Positions 15,720 to 23,223 of a stretch of 30,503 nt of DNA are shown here, piece after piece (positions within the stretch are counted from its first letter, which is position 1; every line of letters starts with the position of its first letter). The DNA comes from a virus, in IMG/VR virus record IMGVR_UViG_3300032296_001776, positions 1 through 30,503 of that record. One strand, written 5' to 3'. The translations under genes and the position numbers were made by a program. The notes beneath the pieces were generated by a model. That model searched no databases, was not told the DNA's origin, and saw only the letters and a list, made by a program, of their open reading frames with translations.

Positions 15720-17958
15720 GTCTTGATGTAGCGGGTCTTAGATTCTGATTGATCTCCGTTACAACTCTTGGCCCATTACTACCGCTTGAGTAGAACTCCA
15801 AAAGCATAGCAGGATGTGATTCGCGATCAGCGACATCCAAACCAGTTGATGCATCATAGAAACCATCGGGTTCGATCATAAAGCGGAGAACCCCATCGCC
15901 GTTTCTCACAGCGTCACGGGCAACAGCGGTAAGATCAACATAAACCTTATCCCCCGCCTTGACATTTGTTCCCACGGTGAATGAGGACAATGCCTCGGTT
16001 CTATCTGTCGCACTACGAGCATTCTCTGTGTTCCATGAATCTGAACCATTACGGAGATTGCAATTTGCATTTGCGGGATCGAAGTCGGAATAGAGAATCT
16101 TATGGACATTGAACTTGGTTGGTTTGACATATGGAGTAGCACCAACATACGCCAACTTTCCATAGACCTGTGCTACCGTTAGTTCGACAATACAAGACAG
16201 AACCGTATCTGTTGAACTCGCAATATAAGAACTCGACAAACCTTGGTTCAGATCGTGACTCATGTAGACTACGGAAACCAAACTTCTCTGTGAGAAGTTG
16301 CCCATCATTGATGTAACATCTGATCCTGTCTGTGTATAGGATAGAACATCAGCACATGGATCACAAACCTCACAGGTCTTCGAACCATCTGCGGGGCAGC
16401 ACTTATTCTCTTCGGGGTTACAATCCGTCTCGGAGCAAGGGCAGCAACTACCCGAACCTGGGCCTATAAATCCACTTCCGACATCAAAGTCGATGAATCC
16501 TGCACCATTATCGCAGTTAACAGGATAGCACACTCCGTCCTCACAGTAGGTGCAGGGATCGGTACATAGTGGGAAACATAGATCGCCTATGCATTGCTCG
16601 CAATTTTCACATTTACTCGCACAATTGCATTGACAAGTTATAGGATCGCGTAGGCACTCGTAACAACCAGTAGATGGTTGACATGGATCAGGTGCTTTGC
16701 ATTTTCCACATTCACAAGTATAGCATTGGGGGCATCCACCCGCACAGGTCTTCGCGATACAGACTCCATTAACGCAGTCTTCGCATTCTGTGCATTGACC
16801 ACAAGGATCAGCAGTACATTCACCAACACAGACACCATTGACACAAGAGCAATTTGGATATTTGCCACCTTGAGTACAGTCTTTTCCTTGACATGGATCA
16901 ACAGGAGCGCAGTCACCCTCGCAAATTCCACCAACACAATAACAGTTTGGATAAAGACCACCTTGAGTGCAGTCTATGAAATCACAAGGATCAATTGGTG
17001 AGACAGTAACTCCTGCACCAGTACAGAATTCGCTGATGCTTTGCCCACCACTCAAACCCGCCTGTTGGCATAGTTCTAGTTGTGTCTTACCACCCGCAGC
17101 ACAGTTAAGGCAACCAATCTTTCCTGCACAATTGTTTAGAGAATCCATTCCCTGACAACAGCAGCATCTTGCTCTTGCTCTTGGGTCTGAACAAGTATTA
17201 CAACAAGAAGGACTAAAACTTCTATATGCGTTGTCTGCCACAAAGTTTAGATCGGATACTTCATTGACGAACGCAACCGTGTCATCCACATCAATGAAGA
17301 AGGATTGATCGTTTCTTTCTTTCTTCTTATCAACAAATCTAGGGTCTGTTTTTCTAGTCAATGTGGTGGGACGAATCGCGTCTAGATTTTGATTATCATA
17401 CGAGAAGTCAATTCCACCCGAGTTCTCTCTTGTCTTAATTGTATCAATGAGAGGACTAGAAGAACCCATAGACATCGCGGGGGTAGTGCCGATGATCTTC
17501 TTGATTTGTCCGTAGTTTGCTCTTGGAAATGCATCGTTGATTTGAGCATTTGGATGGTAGCGAGCATATCCAAGATTCGATGCGATATTGAAAACAGGTG
17601 AGTGTGAGTCCAAAGCAGCATCGTTCAACTTTGATTTATTTTCAGAGAACAACTGTGAGTGTGACGGAACCAATAGATTTATGCTTCCCACACCGAACAC
17701 ATTAATGATGTGACCACCATTGGTAATACCAAATGTGGCGGTAGCACCATAATAGTTGTTGAAACTTGAATTGGCAGAACTGATCCCTGTTGGAACACCG
17801 GGATCACAGCAAGGATCAGTATCAAAATCACAGACAGGGGGGTTGCAGTTACCAGTAAGACATGGATTCCTGAATATAGGAGAATCCTGTACCAATCTTA
17901 CCAAGCGACCCGCACCGAGATGCCGACCCGCAGATAGTCTGTGTCTGTTTACACCCAT
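15676..17958 (-). CDS. Cysteine-rich multi-repeat virion-like protein with DNRLRE-like end
   Basis: Protein of 760 residues. The basic N-terminus (MGVNRHRLSAGRHLGAGRLV) has no signal peptide. Residues 60-250 are Asn/Ser-rich. Residues about 252-535 contain about 59 cysteines by hand count. Two adjacent units (325-350 and 356-381) share the spacing C-x4-C-x8-C-x-C-x4-C-x3-C and the words CTQGG-x-YPNC; further C-x2-C-x2-C units follow, like disulphide-knotted EGF or metallothionein-type modules. Residues about 540-740 resemble a DNRLRE-type carbohydrate/surface beta domain (YVDLTAVARDAVRNGDGVLRFMIEPDG). It is transcribed just after the gene at 17962. An exposed fibre or adhesin stabilised by disulphides or metal is inferred. 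Confidence 0.65.
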   Translation of the reverse strand: MGVNRHRLSAGRHLGAGRLVRLVQDSPIFRNPCLTGNCNPPVCDFDTDPCCDPGVPTGISSANSSFNNYYGATATFGITNGGHIINVFGVGSINLLVPSHSQLFSENKSKLNDAALDSHSPVFNIASNLGYARYHPNAQINDAFPRANYGQIKKIIGTTPAMSMGSSSPLIDTIKTRENSGGIDFSYDNQNLDAIRPTTLTRKTDPRFVDKKKERNDQSFFIDVDDTVAFVNEVSDLNFVADNAYRSFSPSCCNTCSDPRARARCCCCQGMDSLNNCAGKIGCLNCAAGGKTQLELCQQAGLSGGQSISEFCTGAGVTVSPIDPCDFIDCTQGGLYPNCYCVGGICEGDCAPVDPCQGKDCTQGGKYPNCSCVNGVCVGECTADPCGQCTECEDCVNGVCIAKTCAGGCPQCYTCECGKCKAPDPCQPSTGCYECLRDPITCQCNCASKCENCEQCIGDLCFPLCTDPCTYCEDGVCYPVNCDNGAGFIDFDVGSGFIGPGSGSCCPCSETDCNPEENKCCPADGSKTCEVCDPCADVLSYTQTGSDVTSMMGNFSQRSLVSVVYMSHDLNQGLSSSYIASSTDTVLSCIVELTVAQVYGKLAYVGATPYVKPTKFNVHKILYSDFDPANANCNLRNGSDSWNTENARSATDRTEALSSFTVGTNVKAGDKVYVDLTAVARDAVRNGDGVLRFMIEPDGFYDASTGLDVADRESHPAMLLEFYSSGSNGPRVVTEINQNLRPATSRLNPAVARYRLAYSS

Positions 17959-17961
17959 ATG

Positions 17962-18783
17962 TTATGTTCCTAGAATGGACATAATGACATAGGTTTGATT
18001 GCCATCAAAATTCACGGAAGTTGCAAGTAGTTTATCCAAGTTCTTTATTTCTACGAATACTTCTTCACCGGGAGACAACAGGAATCCTGTCGATGCACCG
18101 GCAGATAGCGCACCTGTATATCCAAGACAAAGAAGTCCACCACCTGGGCCTGCTTGACCGGGGGTTAGACCTTCAAGACCGCTGAAGTAGTTTTTGACTT
18201 TAACACCAGATTCAAGTGTAAATCCCGAGAAGGAGTATAGTGTCGTGTCATCAAACCCCTTACTCCATGCGGTCATACCTGAAGGAAGTGGTAAAGAACG
18301 AATATCACAAGATACACCCTTGCCCACCATAACATCTCCCGTGACGGAGACACTATTGCTATTGATTCCCACGACAGATAGAGTGATTCCTGCTTTAATT
18401 GAACGAATGTCAGCAGAGACACCATCTGCAATACGATCAATGGTTCCACCTACAATTGTAATATCACTAACTTCAAGGGTTGCACCTGAAAGGGATACGG
18501 GAACTGCTTGATCTCCAACTGTATTACCACGAACCGCAATAAAACCATTGGAGACATCTGTATTTCCAATCATCCATACCTGTACGGGTGCGGGTGATTC
18601 TTGGGATAGAAGAGCATATTCTCCTGCCCCACCTGTACTCAACTTAACAATTTGAAAGTGTGCTGGGCCAGACGCATTGCCAAAACCCATGTCAACTGTG
18701 TTAACAAAATCTGTGGCGATTACTGCGCCACCCGAACCTAGATTTAGCGTCACATGATCTTCTGCTGTAAAACCGTTTGCCAT
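17962..18783 (-). CDS. Beta-rich virion-like protein
   Basis: Protein of 273 residues with AAGGGAG before the ATG. It is rich in Gly, Ser, Val and Ile. A central run of alternating short strands (VSLSGATLEVSDITIVGGTIDRIADGVSADIRSIKAG, here in part) looks like a small beta-helix or stacked sheet, containing the repeated unit A/C-D-I-R-S at about residues 125 and 157. The C-terminal part (GFLLSPGEEVFVEIKNLDKLLATSVNF) parallels the ends of the small proteins at 13613 and 14015. It lies 3 bases upstream of the cysteine-rich gene, so the two form one operon, probably of surface virion proteins. Confidence 0.55.
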   Translation of the reverse strand: MANGFTAEDHVTLNLGSGGAVIATDFVNTVDMGFGNASGPAHFQIVKLSTGGAGEYALLSQESPAPVQVWMIGNTDVSNGFIAVRGNTVGDQAVPVSLSGATLEVSDITIVGGTIDRIADGVSADIRSIKAGITLSVVGINSNSVSVTGDVMVGKGVSCDIRSLPLPSGMTAWSKGFDDTTLYSFSGFTLESGVKVKNYFSGLEGLTPGQAGPGGGLLCLGYTGALSAGASTGFLLSPGEEVFVEIKNLDKLLATSVNFDGNQTYVIMSILGT

Positions 18784-18785
18784 GC

Positions 18786-18814
18786 TTGATATCTCCCTTG
18801 AGGTGATGTATACT
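18786..18814 (+). promoter_or_regulatory. Sigma70-like promoter for gp33
   Basis: TTGATA (18786-18791), a 17-base spacer, and TATACT (18809-18814). The predicted start near 18821 leaves a leader of about 42 bases before the gp33 ATG at 18863. It overlaps the ribosome site of the divergent gene at 18783. Confidence 0.55.
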
Positions 18815-18817
18815 GCC

Positions 18818-18830
18818 TACATACTATGTA
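18818..18830. repeat. Shared 13-mer TACATACTATGTA (copy 1)
   Basis: TACATACTATGTA, a near-palindrome, lies in the divergent region between the 17962 gene and gp33. An exact copy lies at 24962-24974 in the other minus/plus divergent region. It may be an operator or promoter element. Confidence 0.4.
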
Positions 18831-18862
18831 TCGCTCAACTAATCTTGCATTATGGAGAAACC

Positions 18863-19078
18863 ATGTTCGATAGACTAGAAAAAGAATTCTCAAAACGAGT
18901 CGAAACTCATGTTTCGAAAAACAATAGAGGATACCTTGAGGCAGTTGTAGAGGTCTGTGAGGAGTTTCAAATAGAACCCGAACTCGCCTCCAAGTATCTA
19001 TCTAAACCAATTAAAGAGAAAATAAGAGTAGAGGGGGAGGAAAGAAATCTTCTCCCAAAGACACCAAAACTGTGGTGA
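18863..19078 (+). CDS. 33: gp33-like late transcription co-activator
   Basis: An in-frame ATG exists at 18782, but that start overlaps the promoter and the divergent gene. ATG 18863 has GGAG 8 bases before it and gives 71 residues (MFDRLEKEFSKRVETHV...). The core, GYLEAVVEVCEEFQIEPELASKYLSKPIKEKIRVEGEERNLL (given here in part), matches the pattern of T4 gp33: Y-L-E-A, a helix, E-E-x-x-I, then A-x-x-x-x-x-x-x-I-x-E-K-I and N-L-L. In T4, gp33 bridges RNA polymerase and the sliding clamp gp45, with sigma-like gp55, for late transcription. Position directly before gp32 also matches T4-like phages. It is shorter than T4 gp33 (about 112 residues), lacking much of the N-terminus and the clamp-binding tail. 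Confidence 0.75.
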   Translation: MFDRLEKEFSKRVETHVSKNNRGYLEAVVEVCEEFQIEPELASKYLSKPIKEKIRVEGEERNLLPKTPKLW

Positions 19079-19083
19079 GTCGC

Positions 19084-19111
19084 TTGACAACCACGCACAA
19101 CAGAGTATACT
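19084..19111 (+). promoter_or_regulatory. Consensus-like promoter for gp32
   Basis: TTGACA (19084-19089), 16-base spacer, TATACT (19106-19111). The transcript start is predicted near 19118, 49 bases before the gp32 ATG. Both boxes and the spacing are identical to those at 3032-3059. Confidence 0.85.
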
Positions 19112-19120
19112 TACCTCATA

Positions 19121-19147
19121 CAACTGACGGAAACAGTTGGAAACAGT
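19121..19147 (+). promoter_or_regulatory. gp32 leader hairpin and direct repeat, possible autoregulatory site
   Basis: CAACTG (19121-19126) can pair with CAGTTG (19134-19139) around a 7-base loop. GGAAACAGT occurs twice, at 19129-19137 and 19139-19147, just before an A-rich stretch and the AAGGAG ribosome site. T4 gp32 represses its own mRNA by binding a structured leader and spreading to the ribosome site; this leader has a compatible layout. Confidence 0.4.
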
Positions 19148-19166
19148 ATAAAAAGGAGCAAAACAG

Positions 19167-20066
19167 ATGTCGTTTGAATCACTAAAGAAAAACAGCAAGA
19201 ACACGAATGCCCTCATTCAGAAGTTGGCATCAATGGATTCAGAAAAGAATTCATACAAGGATGATCGCTTTTGGCGACCAACCGTGGATGATGCGGGAAC
19301 AGGACAGGCAATTGTTCGTTTCCTCCCCGAGTCCCCCAATGAGGACTCCCCCTATATTCTCTACTACTCACACGCCTTCCAAGGGCCTGGTGGTTGGTAC
19401 ATTGAGAACTCTCGTACCACTCTTGGTGAGAAAGACCCTGTTTCGGAGATGAACACTCGTCTTTGGAACAGCGGTGAGCAGGGCAAGAAGGACTTGGTTT
19501 CACAGAAGTACAAGCGAAAGAAGAACTATATTTCCAATATTCTTGTGGTTGATGATCCATCCAATCCACAGAACAACGGTAAGGTCTTCCTCTTCCGTTA
19601 TGGAACCAAGATTTTTCAGAAGATTCAGGATGCAATGAAACCCGAGTTCGCTGATGAGGAACCAGTTGTTCCCTTTGATTTTTGGAAGGGCGCAAACTTC
19701 CGTATCCGCATTCGTAAGGTCGCAGGATATCTCAACTACGACAAGTCAGAGTTTGATTCACCAACCGAACTATTCGGTGGCGACGACACCAAACTCAAGA
19801 AGTTGTGGGAGAGTCAGCACAAGTTGAATGAGTTTACAGACCCATCCAACTATAAGTCCTATGACGAACTTAAGACACGCCTTGACGCGGTACTGGGTGG
19901 ATCAACTCCCCGTGCTACTGCGGAGTCCAAGTCGCTAGAGTCGGACTTTGATGATGAGGAAACCCCAACTCCTCCACCATCGAAGAAGAACAAGGTGCGG
20001 GAAGAAGCACCTTCAGGAGAGGACGATGCAATGTCCTACTTCGAACGACTCGCCGCTGAGGACTAA
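19167..20066 (+). CDS. 32: gp32-like single-stranded DNA-binding protein
   Basis: Protein of 299 residues with AAGGAG upstream. It has the order of T4-type gp32: a basic N-terminal cooperativity segment (FESLKKNSKNTNALIQKL), then an OB-fold core with FQGPGGWYIENSRTTLGEKDP and LWNSGEQGKK, phrases characteristic of cyanophage-type gp32. NYISNILVVDDPSNPQNNGKVFLF is a further core strand region. The tail (about 245-299) is acidic with a Pro run (ESDFDDEETPTPPP) and ends AAED, as in gp32 proteins that recruit replication partners. The zinc Cys/His cluster of T4 gp32 is absent: the equivalent region around residues 68-95 has no Cys, as in cyanophages. It coats single-stranded DNA in replication and recombination. 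Confidence 0.93.
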   Translation: MSFESLKKNSKNTNALIQKLASMDSEKNSYKDDRFWRPTVDDAGTGQAIVRFLPESPNEDSPYILYYSHAFQGPGGWYIENSRTTLGEKDPVSEMNTRLWNSGEQGKKDLVSQKYKRKKNYISNILVVDDPSNPQNNGKVFLFRYGTKIFQKIQDAMKPEFADEEPVVPFDFWKGANFRIRIRKVAGYLNYDKSEFDSPTELFGGDDTKLKKLWESQHKLNEFTDPSNYKSYDELKTRLDAVLGGSTPRATAESKSLESDFDDEETPTPPPSKKNKVREEAPSGEDDAMSYFERLAAED

Positions 20067-20072
20067 AAGGCA

Positions 20073-20117
20073 GTCTCCTGCGGGAGACAAAAACCCCCCG
20101 AGCAATCGGGGGGTTTT
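20073..20117. terminator. Tandem hairpin terminator between gp32 and tape measure
   Basis: A small hairpin GTCTCC (20073-20078) / GGAGAC (20083-20088) is followed by a strong one, CCCCCCGA (20094-20101) / TCGGGGGG (20106-20113) with loop GCAA, flanked by A and T runs (AAAA before, TTTTCTTTT after). It can stop both convergent units. Confidence 0.93.
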
Positions 20118-20120
20118 CTT

Positions 20121-22316
20121 TTATATCCCTGCTCCATAATAAGGAACATTTCCCGCTGCTCTTCGAAGAGAGGGATCAGACTCCGTTGCGGGTTGCTTCC
20201 CTGTAGAGACAGCAGTAGTCGCCGCATTAGTGGTCGTGACAACATTCATAGTTGTGTTTCCCCCAACTCTCGACATCATCTCACGCATTGCTTTTCTTTC
20301 TTCTTCTCTAGTCTCTTTGTCAAGTTGAGTTAGATTGTTTTCTCTCACTTGTATGTCTTTCAATCTTTGTTTTTCTCGGGCAGCATCTTGCTGTAGTGGA
20401 GTAAGTTTTCTTTCTCCCTTTCCTTCCAACATATCAAGTTTTTTCTTGGCAGCGACAACGGCAGGATCATCTTCATCTGCACCAAAGATGTTCAATGCTT
20501 CAGCAATCCAAAGATCAATTTTCGCAAACATAATCTGCAAGTCCTTGACTAGATTGCTGAAAAAATCACTTATCATTATGAATGGATAGGTAATGGCATC
20601 CCATGCCATCTGTGCTGCCGACTTTATACCCTCCCATATAGTGCTACCCAACCAAGCAAAGAAATTTGGAATAGTCACCGTGAAGAAGTTTGGTATTGTC
20701 TCTGTAAAGAAACTGGGTAGTGTATCTGTGAAGAACTCATAGATTTTATAAAACACATCTCCCAACCATGTTGTCGCCGTATCAAACCAACCCATGATCT
20801 GATTGAACTCTAGGAATCCTAGTGAAAGACCCGAGACAATTCCTGCAATAACTCCTTGGAATACCATTCCAATTCTCTCAAGAATACCCTTTCCTTCACT
20901 TGCAAAGAATCCTTTTACTGCACCTATGATTCCGTCTATTGCTGTGATAACCCAACCTAGTATGGGAACCCATTTGATGAGTCTTCCAACAAAGGGAACA
21001 AATCTCACAATAAAGTTACCCACACTCTTCACCACATTGAAGACCGATGATCCAACTCGCATGAGTGTTGAACTAACTCTACTGAAGATGCTGAAAATCT
21101 GCGACAGTCCACCACCTGATTTGAACAACCCTCCTATCATATCAATAGCGGGTTTCAAGAAAGAAACGACAGTTGAAATCTTTGAGACTATTGAAGAGAA
21201 TATAGCAGATACTTCTGCAAATGTTGCAGGAGCGATAAGGTTGATTATTTTCGATATCCTAGAGGCGATACCCGAAAACACTTTTGCTATTCTACTGACA
21301 ATCGGAGTAACTGATTTGAATAGAGAAGCAAATCTAACGGATACGGTCTGAAAAAAAGAACTAACAGTCGAGTAGACTTTAACAAAAACACCAGATAGTC
21401 TTGAAAAAATTGAAGACAGACTTGAAACTAGTTTACTTGTTGTGCCTATCACGAATGCCTTCGCTGTATTGAAAGCGTTACCTAGTCTAGTAAAAAAGTT
21501 TGTTATCGCTGTTACTATCTTGCTGCTTCTCAAAGTTGCAACAAGAATCTTTATATCTTTTAGCAGTAATCCGAACTCTCTCACAACAAGATTGATGACA
21601 GGTCTTATTTTTCCAAACAAGAAATTAAGTCCACGCGCAATATCGCTGCCCAACGCTTTTAATACTCTAAAGAATTTAGATTCTTTTATTAGATTCCACA
21701 TCCTAGAGAAAAGATTTGCTATCCTAGCATAGACTCCCTCTCTTATGGTTCTGAATAGATTTGCCATCCATCCCTTTAGAGAAGTGGATATCGCCTTGAA
21801 ATAATCAAGTACTGCTTTTACCAGTTTTCCATCTTTTATAAGATTGTATAGGTTCTTTATCCCTCGGATTACTACATCAACAACTTTGTAAAGTCTCCAA
21901 AAGTATGCCAAACCTACTGCGGTGATCCAAAACGCCGCTTCCTTGATTAAATCCCACCAAGACCATTCTTTCTTTACTCTGAAGAACTCTTTCAGGTCTT
22001 TGAATGCGTTTCCGAAGAAGTCGAACACATTGTCCCATATGGCATTCTGTCTTCTTATTTCTTCTTGTCTTTCTTCTTTGGTTTGTGATAGTTTCTTCGC
22101 TATCATCTCACCTGTCTTTTTAATCGTTTCTCCTATGGAGGAAACCATAACCTCTATATTTGCTATTAGTTGTGAAATAGCATCATCAACACTACCAACC
22201 ACTTGATCCGTTTGCTGTTGTGCAATTCTCTCCTCTTCTGACTTGTTTCCAAGTAAAGCGAGGAGTGGGTTGTCTCTTTCTGTAAATGATTTTGGTGGTG
22301 TCGGTTCCTTTGCCAT
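20121..22316 (-). CDS. Tape-measure-like tail protein (gp29 position)
   Basis: Protein of 731 residues with AAGG before the ATG, starting 4 bases after the gp51 stop. The N-terminal 100 residues are charged and helical (KLSQTKEERQEEIRRQNAIW). About 120-600 is a long series of amphipathic and hydrophobic helices with recurring F/I/L-x-x-V-x-S-x-F patterns (VSSLSSIFSRLSGVFVKVYSTV), including Gly-rich apolar segments (FVPFVGRLIKWVPILGWVIT). A repeated unit, SFFTETIPNFFTVTIPNFFAW, lies near 560. The C-terminus is charged. These are hallmarks of tape-measure proteins, which set tail length and reach the membrane at injection. T4 gp29 fills this role at a similar length (590 residues). Its place directly after gp26/gp51 supports the call. 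Confidence 0.8.
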   Translation of the reverse strand: MAKEPTPPKSFTERDNPLLALLGNKSEEERIAQQQTDQVVGSVDDAISQLIANIEVMVSSIGETIKKTGEMIAKKLSQTKEERQEEIRRQNAIWDNVFDFFGNAFKDLKEFFRVKKEWSWWDLIKEAAFWITAVGLAYFWRLYKVVDVVIRGIKNLYNLIKDGKLVKAVLDYFKAISTSLKGWMANLFRTIREGVYARIANLFSRMWNLIKESKFFRVLKALGSDIARGLNFLFGKIRPVINLVVREFGLLLKDIKILVATLRSSKIVTAITNFFTRLGNAFNTAKAFVIGTTSKLVSSLSSIFSRLSGVFVKVYSTVSSFFQTVSVRFASLFKSVTPIVSRIAKVFSGIASRISKIINLIAPATFAEVSAIFSSIVSKISTVVSFLKPAIDMIGGLFKSGGGLSQIFSIFSRVSSTLMRVGSSVFNVVKSVGNFIVRFVPFVGRLIKWVPILGWVITAIDGIIGAVKGFFASEGKGILERIGMVFQGVIAGIVSGLSLGFLEFNQIMGWFDTATTWLGDVFYKIYEFFTDTLPSFFTETIPNFFTVTIPNFFAWLGSTIWEGIKSAAQMAWDAITYPFIMISDFFSNLVKDLQIMFAKIDLWIAEALNIFGADEDDPAVVAAKKKLDMLEGKGERKLTPLQQDAAREKQRLKDIQVRENNLTQLDKETREEERKAMREMMSRVGGNTTMNVVTTTNAATTAVSTGKQPATESDPSLRRAAGNVPYYGAGI

Positions 22317-22320
22317 CAGA

Positions 22321-22509
22321 TTACCTTATCTTGTTCTTCTCGTACATTTGTTTTTCCATTTCCAAGTGTTCTCTGAGCAATCCAAGATACACTTGCCTTT
22401 CCCACGGAATCATATTATCAAGTTCGGTCAGACTATATTTATGATTTTGCATCAACATGAAGTTTATTCTATAGTGTGAAACCAAGTCATCGTGTGAAAG
22501 GCAAATCAG
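22321..22509 (-). CDS. 51: gp51-like reading frame, probably a -1 frameshift extension of gp26
   Basis: A 62-codon open frame follows the end of gp26 in the -1 frame: LICLSHDDLVSHYRINFMLM..., then SLTELDNMIPWERQVYLGLL and a charged helix ending EKNKIR. The phrase M-I-P-W-E-R-x-V-Y-x-x-L-L-x-x-H-L-E is what I know from gp51-type baseplate hub assembly proteins, usually encoded right after gp26. No good independent start is seen: TTG 22485 and ATG 22458 lack Shine-Dalgarno sites, and conserved-looking residues lie upstream of both. The frame begins exactly at the slippery site of gp26, so synthesis as a gp26-gp51 fusion is the simplest reading. Coordinates give the -1 frame portion only; alternative independent translation from 22458 would give 45 residues. 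Confidence 0.65.
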   Translation of the reverse strand: MICLSHDDLVSHYRINFMLMQNHKYSLTELDNMIPWERQVYLGLLREHLEMEKQMYEKNKIR

Positions 22510-22515
22510 AAAAAA
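22506..22515 (-). promoter_or_regulatory. Candidate -1 frameshift site T_TTT_TTC before the gp26 stop
   Basis: On the minus strand gp26 ends AAC AAT TTT TTC TGA. The heptamer T TTT TTC (22509-22515) fits X_XXY_YYZ, and the stop follows at once. A -1 slip yields TTT TTT CTG ATT and continues into the gp51 frame without a stop. The repeated word TTTCACAC lies downstream; no strong stimulatory hairpin was seen. Confidence 0.6.
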
Positions 22516-23204
22516 TTGTTGATGCCTTCTATGTTAAATGTGTTGTCAGAGGAGCATCCATGACAATGAAACTCTACCTTGCACTTTACCTTGGGCATAG
22601 ATGCAAAGAAGTTTTGAATCTTTTGCATCTCTTTCATACCGAGAGAACCAAGAAACTCCTTGACTTCCTTTGCTGTGTAATCGGTGATATTGTGTACAGT
22701 TTTGTCATCGTAGATAGACTCAATAGACGAAGCAAGAACATCCAAAGAGTCCTCTTCTTTGCCTCCCGTAGAGAGGAATGACTCCATACTTGGGTACTTC
22801 ATAATCAAACCGACCGTACTGGTCAATGGAACCTTGAAGTCAACTTTCTTTTCTTTGTTTTCTATAAAGATATCTTCATCAAGATTGACAGAGACGGCGC
22901 ACTTGTTTGAGCATTTCTCACATGGAATCATAAGTTCCACTTCTTCTCCGACTGATTTCGATCTGAAATTCAGAAACAGATATTCGATATCAAATGGGGT
23001 AAGTGTGTCGAACTCAATTGTGTCTAGAACGCAACTTGTGACAAGTTTTCGTAGAGTTTCCACGATTTCCTTGGGGTTCTTTGCTTCCTTCGACATCAAG
23101 AGGAGTTTTTCCTCCTTGACCAAAAATGGTCTATAATTGATTGTCTTTCCCGTGGATGGTAGTTTGAGTTTATATGTTGGTGTGTCTAGTTTCGGTAGTG
23201 ACAT
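22506..23204 (-). CDS. 26: gp26-like baseplate hub / tail assembly chaperone
   Basis: Protein of 232 residues with AAAGGA before the ATG. It matches the T4 baseplate gp26 family (PF12322 type): KLPSTGKTINYRPFLVKEEKLLLMSKEA near the start (given here in parts), then CVLDTIEFDTLTPFDIEYLF and FRSKSVGEEVEL. It contains zinc-ribbon-like cysteines: C-x2-C-x3-C (CEKCSNKC) near 110 and C-x-C-x2-C near 220. In T4 this protein is needed to build the baseplate hub. Here it precedes the tape measure, as tail assembly chaperones do in most tailed phages, and it ends on a slippery heptamer. Confidence 0.88.
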   Translation of the reverse strand: MSLPKLDTPTYKLKLPSTGKTINYRPFLVKEEKLLLMSKEAKNPKEIVETLRKLVTSCVLDTIEFDTLTPFDIEYLFLNFRSKSVGEEVELMIPCEKCSNKCAVSVNLDEDIFIENKEKKVDFKVPLTSTVGLIMKYPSMESFLSTGGKEEDSLDVLASSIESIYDDKTVHNITDYTAKEVKEFLGSLGMKEMQKIQNFFASMPKVKCKVEFHCHGCSSDNTFNIEGINNFF

Positions 23205-23223
23205 GATTTATCCTTTCATTCAT

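Noticed and set aside
20803-21351. Plus-strand open frame of 182 codons inside the tape-measure gene
   Set aside because: It has no ribosome site, lies antisense to a long well-supported gene, and reflects that gene's skewed hydrophobic codons.
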